Assembly: GCA_963922715.1 (NCBI GenBank)
Contig: CAWUJT010000027.1
Coordinates: 1-22,009, forward strand
DNA length: 22,009 nt
Direction of reading: 5' to 3'
DNA from: CAWUJT01 sp963922715
GTDB taxonomy: Bacteria > Pseudomonadota > Alphaproteobacteria > Rhodobacterales > Rhodobacteraceae
Shown here: positions 1 through 7,153 of the stretch, in pieces
Layout: each line of letters starts with the position of its first letter
How positions within the stretch are numbered: the first letter of the stretch is position 1
Made by a program: the position numbers and the translations under genes
The notes under the pieces: model-generated
Told to the model about the DNA's origin: nothing
Databases searched by the model: none
The model's input: only the letters and a program-made list of their open reading frames with translations

Positions 1-953
1 TTAAAATCAACCTCTGGGTTTATCGGTATGATACGGGAAGGATTGAGGGTCTCGTGACTATAATGATAGTGACGTACAATATGCGCCATATTTACCGTCT
101 CGGCAATTCCTGGATGTTGGTAAAGCTCTCGCGTATAATTCCAAAGGTTTGGATAATCGATAATCCGCTTGCGATTGCACTTAAAATGTAGGTGATAGAC
201 CATGTCAAATCGTATCAGCGTTGTGAACAGTCGCCAATCTGCCTCTGTGATCTGATCACCCGTTAAATAATGTCGGTCCCCCAAAAGCTCTTCCAGCCAC
301 TCAAGTGCTTCAAAAAGCGGGACAACAGCTTTGTCATAGGCGCTTTGGCTGGTGGCGAACCCGGATTTGTAAACACCGTTGTTCACGTCATTATAAATGC
401 GGGTATTGATGACATCGATTTCATCACGCAGAACTTCAGGATAGTAATCTGATGTGTTCCCAGTCAGGTCGTTAAACGCCGTGTTGAACATGCGTATGAT
501 TTCAGAACTTTCATTAGAGACGATGGTGTCACGCTCTTTATCCCACAGCACGGGAACGGTCACCCGGCCCGACACATTGGGATCAGCGCGCAGATAAATC
601 TCACGCATGAAGTCTGATCCGAATAGGATGTCGCCCGTCGCGCCTTCGAAATTCGTTTCAAACGTCCAACCATCCCCCAACATATCTGGATGCACAACGG
701 AGATGTCTATGATATCCGCCAAGCCCTTTAGGGTGCGGAAAATCAATGTGCGGTGGGCCCAGGGGCAGGCATAAGACACATAAAGGTGATAGCGGCCAGG
801 CTCTGCTTTAAATCCACCCTCACCTGTGGGGCCAGGGCGGCCATCCACGGTAATCCAGTTGCGAAATGTCGCTGTACTGCGCTTAAAGGTGCCACCTGTC
901 GATTTGGTATCGTACCACGTATCGCGCCATATGCCATCAACCAAAAGTCCCAT
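1..953 (-). CDS. yqjG: Glutathionyl-hydroquinone reductase (YqjG/ECM4-type omega-like GST), 3' end cut off by window
   Basis: This is a glutathione S-transferase-family enzyme that reductively removes glutathione from glutathionyl-hydroquinones; it is cytosolic. I translated it by hand from the minus strand. It begins MGLLVDGIWRD, and the active-site block CPWAHRT (catalytic Cys about residue 63) is followed by VVHPDMLGDGWTF, both typical of the family. The C-terminal helical GST domain contains YLTGDQITEADWRLFTTLIRFD. About 317 codons lie in the window with no stop, so the last residues are off the left edge; E. coli YqjG is about 328 aa. AAGGA lies about 8 nt before the ATG at 951-953. It is the last member of a co-directional run and sits about 100 bp downstream of the YcgN-like gene. 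Confidence 0.93.
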   Translation of the reverse strand, partial: MGLLVDGIWRDTWYDTKSTGGTFKRSTATFRNWITVDGRPGPTGEGGFKAEPGRYHLYVSYACPWAHRTLIFRTLKGLADIIDISVVHPDMLGDGWTFETNFEGATGDILFGSDFMREIYLRADPNVSGRVTVPVLWDKERDTIVSNESSEIIRMFNTAFNDLTGNTSDYYPEVLRDEIDVINTRIYNDVNNGVYKSGFATSQSAYDKAVVPLFEALEWLEELLGDRHYLTGDQITEADWRLFTTLIRFDMVYHLHFKCNRKRIIDYPNLWNYTRELYQHPGIAETVNMAHIVRHYHYSHETLNPSRIIPINPEVDF

Positions 954-1053
954 AACATCTTTCCTTATATTTCGACATGAAAATAGAGGGTATTATGTTC
1001 ATATAAATGCGTATAGAAGCGCAGGCGTTCTTCGCAAATGCACACGTCATGAT

Positions 1054-1512
1054 TTAGAGTGCTGTCTTTGGGCCCAAAGGGTCTTCAATGACATAATCCT
1101 CCCAATCGTCCTGGTGGATATCCATTTCAGAAAGCGCCCAATCTTTTGCAGAAACACCAGCGGTGTGGACGGAGTTTGGGTCTCCTGTGATCAGAGGATG
1201 CCAAAACGGTAAATCCTTCCCTTCATGGCGGCGTCGGTAGGCACAGGTTTCTGGCATGAAATACGCCACCTCAGCCATTGTTTTATATGTCAGCACAAGG
1301 CATTCGGGCACATAGCGTTTGCGGTTGGCATAATTTGCACACCGGCATGTGGAGGCATCAAACAGGCGGCAGGCAATGCGCGTGAAGACAACTTCCCCTG
1401 TGTCTTCATCTTCCAGCTTATTGAGGCAGCATTTGCCACATCCATCGCACAACGCCTCCCATTCATCTTGCGTGAGGTCTTTAAGCGGCAATGTCCAAAA
1501 TTCCGGTCGCAT
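1054..1512 (-). CDS. YcgN/UPF0260 family cysteine-cluster protein
   Basis: This is a small protein of the YcgN/YkgJ-type Cys-cluster group, probably a metal or Fe-S binding protein of unknown role. The visible signature is CDGCGKCCLNK near the N-terminus, then a further Cys set (ACRLFDASTCRC, ECL, TCAYR), followed by the conserved GKDLPFWHPLITGD. I chose the ATG at 1510-1512 (MRPEFWTLPL), which lies 2 nt past the ribF stop and aligns with the start of the E. coli homologue. An in-frame upstream ATG at 1531-1533 would overlap ribF by 19 nt and has a poorer ribosome-binding site. From 1512 the product is 152 aa, the usual length. It is probably cotranscribed and translationally coupled with ribF. 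The function is unknown. Confidence 0.88.
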   Translation of the reverse strand: MRPEFWTLPLKDLTQDEWEALCDGCGKCCLNKLEDEDTGEVVFTRIACRLFDASTCRCANYANRKRYVPECLVLTYKTMAEVAYFMPETCAYRRRHEGKDLPFWHPLITGDPNSVHTAGVSAKDWALSEMDIHQDDWEDYVIEDPLGPKTAL

Positions 1513-1514
1513 GT

Positions 1515-2441
1515 CTATACCGTCTTGAGCCATTCGCGGGCTGCAGCACTGTCACGATCCATCTGCGCGATAAGTGCGTCAAGGTTGGGGAAACTCTCCT
1601 CTGGACGCAGATAAGCCACCAAAGCGACAGAGATGGGTGTGCCGTAAATATCACCTGTGAAATCAAACAGATAACTTTCAAGATTTGGGGTTTCGCCGCC
1701 AAACATAGGCCTGACCCCAAGTGAGGCGACGCCATCATAGCTCCCCTTATGTGGGCCGCTTAAAACATCTACCAAGACGGCATAAACACCCAGCCGCGGC
1801 ACGTGCAGCCCTGTCAGCTCCATATTTGCTGTGGGATAGCCCAACGTGCGCCCGCGTTTCTCACCATGCACAACAGGGCCTTCAAGACGATGCCAGTGCC
1901 CCAGCATCGCGGCGGCCTGTTCGGGTAAACCATCGGATAATGCGCGACGTATCGCTGTGGACGACACGGGTTTTCCTTGATCTTGTAAGAGAGGAACAGC
2001 CGTGACACCAAACCCCAAAGAGGCCCCAAGACGCCGCAGCGTTTCCGCATTGCCAGCCCGGTTCTTACCAAAGCAAAAGTCAGATCCAACAACCACGTTC
2101 CGAAGGCCCAAGCCTTCAAACAAAACGTCTTTTACAAAAACGTCAGGAGAGAGCTCAGACAGAGAGGTATTGAAGTTCAGCTCATAAAGCCGCTCAACGC
2201 CGAGTTTGGCCAATCGGTTTGCCCGTGCCGCAGAGCTCATCAAGCGAAAGGCTGGGGCGTTAGGGGAAAAGAACTGGCGGGGGTGCGGCTCAAACGTGAC
2301 AACGCCCAGGGGATATTCAGGGTGACGCGCACGATCAAGCACATGTTGATGGCCCAGATGTATGCCATCAAAATTGCCAATCGCGGCAGAGGCACCGCGC
2401 AGATGTGGTGCGACAAATTGATAATCGCGGATAATGTCCAT
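1515..2441 (-). CDS. ribF: Bifunctional riboflavin kinase / FAD synthetase
   Basis: RibF phosphorylates riboflavin to FMN with ATP and then adenylylates FMN to FAD, releasing pyrophosphate; it is cytosolic. The N-terminal FAD synthetase (nucleotidyltransferase) half contains GNFDGIHLGHQHVL at about residues 22-35, GSDFCFGKNRAG and SSTAIRRAL. The C-terminal flavokinase half contains GRTLGYPTANM and YDGVASLGVRPMFGG. At 308 aa the length is normal for the bifunctional enzyme. The stop is 2 nt before the YcgN-like start, and the MaoC gene is about 40 bp upstream. No FMN riboswitch precedes it; expression presumably comes from the upstream operon. Confidence 0.97.
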   Translation of the reverse strand: MDIIRDYQFVAPHLRGASAAIGNFDGIHLGHQHVLDRARHPEYPLGVVTFEPHPRQFFSPNAPAFRLMSSAARANRLAKLGVERLYELNFNTSLSELSPDVFVKDVLFEGLGLRNVVVGSDFCFGKNRAGNAETLRRLGASLGFGVTAVPLLQDQGKPVSSTAIRRALSDGLPEQAAAMLGHWHRLEGPVVHGEKRGRTLGYPTANMELTGLHVPRLGVYAVLVDVLSGPHKGSYDGVASLGVRPMFGGETPNLESYLFDFTGDIYGTPISVALVAYLRPEESFPNLDALIAQMDRDSAAAREWLKTV

Positions 2442-2481
2442 ACTTTGCTTTGGTTAATGGACCTCTTGCGTCAGGGCAAGA

Positions 2482-2967
2482 TCAGTTCAGCTTACGAGAA
2501 GGCGCGCGCACAACCGCTTCGCCTGTTAAAACCTTTTTGCCCTCTATGAGACATGTTGTGGCCAGCGTAACCCGACGATGGGCAATGTCCATGTCGATGA
2601 CGCTCACATGGGCCTCCACCCGATCTTCGGGCCGCACAGGGGCCAGAAATGTCAAGGTTTGGCTCAGATAGATTGTGCCGTGTCCGGGCAGTTGCTCTCC
2701 GATCACAGCAGAGATGAGGCTGGCCGTCAGCATGCCATGGGCAATGCGCCCATGAAATCGTGTGTTCTGCGCATAATCTTCATCGAGATGGACAGGATTG
2801 TGATCTGTGGAAACAGCCGCAAACATCTCAATGTCTTCACTGGTGATGACTTTGCTCAAAGACCGCGTCATACCAATTTCAATATCTTCGATGCAAATCG
2901 TTCCACGGCGCACATTATCCAACACAATCATCTCCGGATTATAAGCCTTTACGATAGGAGATGACAT
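2482..2967 (-). CDS. MaoC-family dehydratase (PhaJ-like R-specific enoyl-CoA hydratase)
   Basis: This is a single hot-dog-fold MaoC domain protein, likely hydrating 2-enoyl-CoA to (R)-3-hydroxyacyl-CoA. The family motif is clear: DHNPVHLDEDYAQNTRF, then GRIAHGMLTASLISAVIGEQLPG, with the catalytic Asp and His of the hydratase 2 motif. The single domain of about 150 residues separates it from the double-length mesaconyl-CoA hydratase that partners Mcl1. The start is uncertain. The ATG at 2965-2967 gives 161 aa but has no clear ribosome-binding site. Homologues usually start near LDNVRRGTICIEDIEIGM, so an ATG at about 2934 or a nearby GTG/TTG is possible. It lies between a HAD hydrolase and ribF on the same strand. 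Confidence 0.9.
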   Translation of the reverse strand: MSSPIVKAYNPEMIVLDNVRRGTICIEDIEIGMTRSLSKVITSEDIEMFAAVSTDHNPVHLDEDYAQNTRFHGRIAHGMLTASLISAVIGEQLPGHGTIYLSQTLTFLAPVRPEDRVEAHVSVIDMDIAHRRVTLATTCLIEGKKVLTGEAVVRAPSRKLN

Positions 2968-3023
2968 ATTACGCCCAAATAAGAAATAATTTTATTTCCT
3001 AATAGGCTTTTGGTGTAACAAAA

Positions 3024-3899
3024 TTACCTTAAGGTCCCAATGATATAATTTGGTGATATATTTTCTTGGGCAAGAAATGCAGTCAATTTTGTGTCATCAG
3101 GATCGCCTAAGTCGGGCGTGCCCGTGTCAACAGCCGCCAACCCGCCAGAGATAAACAGAATATCAAGTCCCTCTCTTATGGCACCTGAAACATCTGTGGC
3201 AGGCCCATCCCCAATGGCCAGAATGTCAGTGTCGGGGATGTCTTGCACTTGTAAAAGTCTCCGACGGGCAAGATCGTAAATCGGAGGATGCGGTTTCCCG
3301 AAATAGAGGCTTTCGCCCCCCATGTCCGTGTAAAGTTGCGCTAAGGCCCCGGCACACCATTCTCTGCGATCCCCGCGATCAACCACGATGTCGGGATTGG
3401 CGCACAAAAATTTCAGCCCCTTTGTTTTGGCCAAAAGCAAAGGCCCACGCATGTCGTTTGGGTCTGCAAACGGATCGAAAGGACCTGTACAGACGATCCC
3501 TTCGGCCTCCTCCAGGGGGACGCGTTGAATGGCCTTGGGATGCTCTAAAATTTCAGGTGGTGTGAAAAACGGATCATCGTGTGGTACACCGATATGGTAG
3601 ACTTTTTCACCCACAGCCCCCAAAAACATAGCGGTCCGTGCGGAATCGCCTGAGGTTGCGATCCCATCCCAACAATCGCGTGGCACGCCCATCCCATCTA
3701 GCTGTGCGACAACACCCCGCCAAGGTCGGGGGGAGTTTGTCACAAAAATAACGCGCCCACCGTTTTGTCGGTAGCTTTGCAAGGCTTCAACGGCCCCTGG
3801 ATAGGGATGTACGCCGTTATGAAGGCAGCCCCACAGATCCACAAATAACGCGGCATAGGCATCAGATACCTCTGATAGAGAGCGGATCACTTTTGTCAT
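3024..3899 (-). CDS. TIGR01459-family HAD-IIA hydrolase (NagD-like)
   Basis: This is a haloacid dehalogenase-superfamily phosphatase of subfamily IIA, of the type found in alphaproteobacteria as TIGR01459. Visible motifs are the nucleophile loop LFVDLWGCLHNG (motif I, near residue 20), VIFVTNSPRPW (motif II Thr/Ser), YFGKPHPPIYD (motif III Lys) and ILAIGDGPATDVSGA (motif IV Asp). The length of 291 aa is normal. The substrate is not known; NagD relatives hydrolyse nucleotide and sugar phosphates. The ATG overlaps the ppaC stop as ATGA, so the two are translationally coupled. This arrangement beside MaoC and ribF suggests an operon. Confidence 0.93.
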   Translation of the reverse strand: MTKVIRSLSEVSDAYAALFVDLWGCLHNGVHPYPGAVEALQSYRQNGGRVIFVTNSPRPWRGVVAQLDGMGVPRDCWDGIATSGDSARTAMFLGAVGEKVYHIGVPHDDPFFTPPEILEHPKAIQRVPLEEAEGIVCTGPFDPFADPNDMRGPLLLAKTKGLKFLCANPDIVVDRGDRREWCAGALAQLYTDMGGESLYFGKPHPPIYDLARRRLLQVQDIPDTDILAIGDGPATDVSGAIREGLDILFISGGLAAVDTGTPDLGDPDDTKLTAFLAQENISPNYIIGTLR

Positions 3900-4822
3900 G
3901 TGAGTGTCAGCACCGGGATGATTTGCTTTTTGCGAGAGACAACACCAGGCAGGACGACGGTATCTTTGTCGCCAACATCCACGTTAAAACTTTTGTGGAC
4001 CAGATCGCGTGTCAGATCATTGGGCAACAGAAGTGTTGCCTCTTCTTTGAGGATATCAATAACGAACAATAAAACCTGATCCACACCGTCTTCTTTGGCG
4101 ACAATCTCCATGGTGGACATCAGGCTGTCCTTCCGCCCCAGCACACTTGCAGGCGTCGTGGTCTCAAGAACGCTCACCCGAAATTTTGTCCCATCGATGG
4201 CATATTCTTTCGAGTCCATGCGCAAAAGTTCGGCATCTGAAAACGCGGAAACATCTGATTTTGCCGCAAACATCGCGTCGGCATAGGTCATGATATCAAG
4301 GTCAATATCTGCCGCAAGGCGCTCGGCGACATCACGGTCATGCGCTGTTGTGGTTGGGCTGCGAAACGCAAGCGTATCGGATAGAATACAGCTGAGCAGC
4401 GCCCCTTTGATGCCTTTGGGGGTCTGATCCATATCATCCCCTATAAGATCGGTCAGAATGGTAGCTGTAGACGCCAAGGGCCGCAGTGTGATTTCAATGG
4501 GCCCCTTTGTCTCTAGGCCGCCCACAAGTTTGTGGTGATCGATGATTCCGCGGATATCGGCTGTTTTTATAGTCTGAGGCAATTCTGCAGGATTATTGGT
4601 ATCCAGAATATAGACAGGCTGGTTCTCAGCAATGTCCGCAATAATACGCGGTTGTGTCAGGTCCCAATACTCAAGCATAAAAGCAGCCTCTGTATTTGGT
4701 TGTCCCAAAAGAACTGCTTCGGCCTCTTCCCCCCGTATTGTCTGGAGGTACCAAGCCCATGCGATGGCTGAACCGGTGGAATCCGTATCGGGGGCTTTAT
4801 GTCCGAAAACAAGAGTCTTCAT
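3896..4822 (-). CDS. ppaC: Manganese-dependent inorganic pyrophosphatase (DHH family II)
   Basis: This cytosolic family II pyrophosphatase hydrolyses PPi to two phosphates using Mn2+/Co2+. The N-terminal DHH domain shows GHKAPDTDSTGSAIAWAWYL, ILDTNN and IIDHHKLVGG (the DHH metal ligands). The C-terminal DHHA2 domain ends in VVSRKKQIIPVL, the substrate-binding SRKKQ motif. The length of 308 aa is typical. AAGGAT lies about 7 nt before the ATG at 4820-4822. It heads a six-gene minus-strand run and shares an ATGA overlap with the HAD gene. The divergent leader region upstream carries two hairpins (see 4946-4983). Confidence 0.97.
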   Translation of the reverse strand: MKTLVFGHKAPDTDSTGSAIAWAWYLQTIRGEEAEAVLLGQPNTEAAFMLEYWDLTQPRIIADIAENQPVYILDTNNPAELPQTIKTADIRGIIDHHKLVGGLETKGPIEITLRPLASTATILTDLIGDDMDQTPKGIKGALLSCILSDTLAFRSPTTTAHDRDVAERLAADIDLDIMTYADAMFAAKSDVSAFSDAELLRMDSKEYAIDGTKFRVSVLETTTPASVLGRKDSLMSTMEIVAKEDGVDQVLLFVIDILKEEATLLLPNDLTRDLVHKSFNVDVGDKDTVVLPGVVSRKKQIIPVLTLT

Positions 4823-4884
4823 CGTATCTATCCTTGGTTGGGTTTTCCCAAGCCTCTAACAGTGCGACGCGATGGAGGAAAGGG

Positions 4885-5034
4885 ATGAACGCTGCCAACC
4901 TCATAAATCTGATTTTCTATTTCGAAAACAGTACTCGACAACACATTAAAAACGTTTCGTTTTTAAAAGATTTCGATCTTTTTCTTGGCCTTATTTCCAG
5001 AATAATCCAAAATTTTGCCATATTTCATGGATAG
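4885..5034 (+). CDS. Candidate 49-codon small ORF with strong ribosome-binding site (unproven)
   Basis: This short ORF begins MNAANLINLIFYFENS and ends IIQNFAIFHG. GGAGG (4875-4879) is placed 5 nt before its ATG, a better Shine-Dalgarno than most annotated genes here have. The product would be 49 aa, hydrophobic and rich in Ile/Phe/Leu. Two stem-loops fall inside it (4946-4983), and the next plus-strand gene starts 40 bp after its stop. I do not recognise a family. It could be a small membrane-active protein, a leader peptide for the following gene, or chance in AT-rich DNA. Confidence that it is a real gene is low. Confidence 0.25.
   Translation: MNAANLINLIFYFENSTRQHIKNVSFLKDFDLFLGLISRIIQNFAIFHG
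4946..4983. other. Two tandem AT-rich stem-loops in the ppaC / one-TM-gene divergent region
   Basis: Stem 1 pairs TTAAAAACG (4946-4954) with CGTTTTTAA (4958-4966) around a TTT loop. Stem 2 pairs AAAAGAT (4965-4971) with ATCTTTT (4976-4982) around a TTCG tetraloop and is followed by another T. Stem 2 read on the plus strand resembles a weak intrinsic terminator with a stable UUCG loop. The two stems overlap by two bases and so could be mutually exclusive. Read on the minus strand, both lie in the likely leader of ppaC. Confidence 0.5.
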
Positions 5035-5074
5035 AGTGATGTTCGATTAATGGATTAGATATGTTGATTTTTAG

Positions 5075-5443
5075 ATGAAAAACAACGATCATAATTTTAA
5101 ACAACGTATAGAAGCAATAAATCGCAAAGAAAAATTCCGCAAACGTAAAGATGTAAAGGTATTTTACGAAGTGCGCGATGACGGATTGATCGTGCCTGTC
5201 ATGAGCGCAGAAGGTGGCATCCGGTTTCCCTTCCAGTGGCTGTTTTTTATATTGATTGCTTTGTTGTCTCTCAAAACATTTGTGCATGTTTATTTTGATG
5301 AACAGCAATTGACGGCGTATCTTGAAAACCTTTACGATAGAGGGCTAACATTACAGATTGTTGCAATGATGTTAGAGAATGAACCCATTACCGATTGGCT
5401 TGTTGATCAAACAAATGAAATGCTGGCGGAGTTTTTCCAGTAA
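5075..5443 (+). CDS. Conserved hypothetical protein, one transmembrane segment
   Basis: This is a 122-aa protein of unknown function. The N-terminus (residues 1-40) is very basic and polar. It is followed by VFYEVRDDGLIVPVM and then one hydrophobic helix at about residues 52-68 (WLFFILIALLSLKTFV). The C-terminal 50 residues are amphipathic and acidic. The layout (basic head, a DGLIV motif, one TM ending in LK-F, then a soluble tail) resembles a small roseobacter conserved hypothetical that I recall only from memory. The likely topology is cytoplasmic N-terminus with the tail in the periplasm. No clear Shine-Dalgarno precedes the ATG at 5075. The gene is AT-rich compared with its neighbours and ends just before a strong bidirectional terminator. 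Confidence 0.75.
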   Translation: MKNNDHNFKQRIEAINRKEKFRKRKDVKVFYEVRDDGLIVPVMSAEGGIRFPFQWLFFILIALLSLKTFVHVYFDEQQLTAYLENLYDRGLTLQIVAMMLENEPITDWLVDQTNEMLAEFFQ

Positions 5444-5451
5444 TAAACGCG

Positions 5452-5476
5452 AAAACGCCGCAGTGTGCGGCGTTTT
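5452..5476. terminator. Bidirectional intrinsic terminator
   Basis: There is a perfect 11-bp inverted repeat: AAAACGCCGCA (5452-5462), loop GTG (5463-5465), TGCGGCGTTTT (5466-5476). The GC-rich core is flanked by an A-run on one side and a T-run on the other, so it works on both strands. It lies 8 bp past the stop of the one-TM gene and 22 bp past the stop of the convergent DUF1127 gene, and would terminate both. Confidence 0.92.
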
Positions 5477-5498
5477 GTTGAATGATACACGAGATTTG

Positions 5499-5678
5499 TT
5501 AAAACCTATGGATGTCGCCGCGACTGAGGCCAATATCGCAAAGTTCTTTTTCAGACAGAGAAAACAAATCTTTACGTGTTTGGCGTTTGTTATTCCAAGC
5601 ATCGATCATGTCAAAAACTGACGTAAATGCAATCCAAAAGCCACGGGCAATCGTACGGGTGATATACTGTGTTCCCAT
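5499..5678 (-). CDS. DUF1127 (YjiS-like) micro-protein
   Basis: This is a 59-aa gene read by hand from the minus strand; it starts MGTQYITRTIARGFW and ends LSRGDIHRF. The family signature is the C-terminal block RKDLFSLSEKELCDIGLSRGDI, a DUF1127 domain rich in Arg/Lys. Members in alphaproteobacteria are small, often stress- or phosphate-responsive proteins, some implicated in RNA binding; that is family knowledge and is not shown here. A strong ribosome-binding sequence, AGGAAAGGAT, sits about 5 nt before the ATG at 5676-5678. It is convergent with the one-TM gene and shares its terminator. Confidence 0.92.
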   Translation of the reverse strand: MGTQYITRTIARGFWIAFTSVFDMIDAWNNKRQTRKDLFSLSEKELCDIGLSRGDIHRF

Positions 5679-5990
5679 CGTTTTATCCTTTCCTGACCGA
5701 GAACTGTGATCTCTTTCAAAACCGCTGATATTATCATATCCATTGTGTCAAATATGAAGTGAAATTGGGATCAGCAAGCATACATTTTGCATATCAAACA
5801 TGCAAAATCTGCATAACAAGAAAATGCCATAATCTGTTGTGATGAAACAGAAATTTTGCGTCATAATGGTCGTATTACGATATCGGTTTGTCGCATTTTG
5901 CACACTCCAAAGACCTGTGTAAATTATTTCACCTAGCCCAAGTTCACAGCGCGTGATAGTTTTGTCGCAAGAGCAGAAAAATGGTGATAA
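5679..5990. other. 312-bp AT-rich intergenic region between DUF1127 and ruvC
   Basis: There is no convincing ORF here. The region should hold divergent promoters for DUF1127 (minus) and ruvC (plus). On the minus strand a TTGACA (complement of 5746-5751) occurs, but no -10 at 16-18 bp follows it; a weaker TTCATA-N17-GATAAT pairing overlaps it. There is one perfect inverted repeat (5784-5808). Motifs ATTTTGCG at 5853-5860 and ATTTTGCA at 5895-5902 resemble one arm of that repeat. I see no alphaproteobacterial LexA box (GTTC-N7-GTTC) before ruvC. Confidence 0.6.
5784..5808. promoter_or_regulatory. Perfect 9-bp inverted repeat, possible operator
   Basis: ATTTTGCAT (5784-5792), a 7-bp spacer, then ATGCAAAAT (5800-5808). 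The 25-bp dyad has the size expected for a dimeric regulator. It lies about 105 bp upstream of the DUF1127 start and about 180 bp upstream of ruvC. It is AT-rich, has no T-run after it and is not a convincing terminator. The regulator is unknown. Confidence 0.45.
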
Positions 5991-6497
5991 ATGCGCATAC
6001 TTGGTATCGATCCTGGGTTGAGGTGTCTCGGCTGGGGTATCATTGAAAGACAGGGCGCACAGTTGCGACACATTGCCAATGGGCAATCGACGCCGCCGCA
6101 TTCTGCGCCGATGGCGGATCGTCTTTGTGTTTTGTTCAAGGATCTTTCTGACGTTATCGCCTTTTATCAACCCGATGCTGTTGCCGTCGAACAAACCTTT
6201 GTGAACAGAGATGGTGCAGGCACGCTCAAACTTGGCCAAGCCCGGGGGGTTGCTCTACTGGCCCCTGCGCTTGCTGGCCTTGAGGTTGGCGAATATGCCC
6301 CCAATACGATCAAAAAAGCGCTTGTTGGTGTTGGACATGCCGATAAATCACAGGTGCAACACATGGTCCAGCTGCAGTTGTCCCACGTCAAATTTGCGGG
6401 CCCAGATGCCGCAGATGCACTTGCCATTGCGATCTGCCACAGCGTTCACCTTCAGACCGCGCATCATATGCGCACGATGCTCAGAGCTGCCGAATGA
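5991..6497 (+). CDS. ruvC: Crossover junction endodeoxyribonuclease RuvC
   Basis: RuvC is the Holliday-junction resolvase that nicks symmetric strands of the four-way junction held by RuvAB. All four acidic catalytic residues can be placed: D7 (ILGIDPGLRCLGWG), E67 (VAVEQTFVN), and D139 and D142 (GPDAADALAIAICH). The length of 168 aa is normal. The ATG at 5991 gives the conserved MRILGIDPG start. The stop overlaps the ruvA start as ATGA, indicating translational coupling. It is the first gene of the ruvCAB operon, and no LexA box is seen upstream. Confidence 0.98.
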   Translation: MRILGIDPGLRCLGWGIIERQGAQLRHIANGQSTPPHSAPMADRLCVLFKDLSDVIAFYQPDAVAVEQTFVNRDGAGTLKLGQARGVALLAPALAGLEVGEYAPNTIKKALVGVGHADKSQVQHMVQLQLSHVKFAGPDAADALAIAICHSVHLQTAHHMRTMLRAAE

Positions 6498-7153
6498 TTG
6501 GCTTTCTCACCGGACAGATTGCATATACTGAGAAGGACAGTGTGATCTTGGATGTGTCCGGGGTGGGATATGTGATACATGTGAGCGAGCGCACACTTAT
6601 GGCGTTGCCCCCTTTGGGGGAGGTGGTCACGCTTTACACCGATTTACTGGTGCGGGAGGACCTTTTGCAACTCTTTGGCTTTCTCACACCTGTTGAACGC
6701 GCCTGGCATCGCTTGTTGATTTCTGTTCAAGGCGTTGGGGCCAAGGCCTCTTTGGCGATTTTGGGAACCTTGGGCGAAGACGGGGTTGCCCGTGCCATCA
6801 CTTTGGGAGATGCAAATGCCATTAAGATGGCCCCGGGGATCGGGCCAAAAATTGCAAGCCGGGTTGTGAATGAGCTGAAGGATAAAGCGCCGAATGTGAT
6901 GGTCTTGAGTGTTGAGAGCACGCGCTCCGCTGACATGGGCAAACCCAAACACACTATGACGCAAACGATACAATCACCACCCCCTGCGCCTGACGGCACC
7001 TCTGATCACGTTGAAGCGATTTCTGCACTCTCGAACCTTGGATATACGCCTGCCGATGCCGCACGCGCTGTCACGCAAGCACGTGACGCGGGCACTGAGG
7101 GCACGGGTGACTTGATCAAAGCCGCCCTCAGAATGCTTGCCCCACATGGATAA
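6494..7153 (+). CDS. ruvA: Holliday junction branch migration protein RuvA
   Basis: RuvA is the junction-recognition subunit that tetramerises on Holliday junctions and loads RuvB. The N-terminal OB fold starts MIGFLTGQIAYTEKDSVILDVSGVGY. The helix-hairpin-helix region includes LISVQGVGAKASLAIL and APGIGPKIASRVVNELKDK. After a flexible linker (about residues 140-170), domain III, which contacts RuvB, reads AISALSNLGYTPADAARAV. At 219 aa it is slightly longer than E. coli RuvA (203 aa) because of the linker. It overlaps ruvC by 4 nt and ruvB by 8 nt. Confidence 0.98.
   Translation: MIGFLTGQIAYTEKDSVILDVSGVGYVIHVSERTLMALPPLGEVVTLYTDLLVREDLLQLFGFLTPVERAWHRLLISVQGVGAKASLAILGTLGEDGVARAITLGDANAIKMAPGIGPKIASRVVNELKDKAPNVMVLSVESTRSADMGKPKHTMTQTIQSPPPAPDGTSDHVEAISALSNLGYTPADAARAVTQARDAGTEGTGDLIKAALRMLAPHG

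Noticed and set aside
4872..4949. 25-codon ORF (MEERDERC...) ending in the first stem-loop as an attenuator leader peptide
   Set aside because: It lacks a ribosome-binding site and has no run of regulatory codons; the overlapping 4885 ORF has the better signal.
5735..5760. TTGACA on the minus strand as the DUF1127 -35 box
   Set aside because: No acceptable -10 follows at 16-18 bp; the AT-rich hexamers are too close. It is left as an unresolved promoter region.
5941..5956. Possible LexA box before ruvC (GTTC-N7-GTGA)
   Set aside because: Only one half matches the alphaproteobacterial GTTC-N7-GTTC consensus, so SOS control cannot be claimed.
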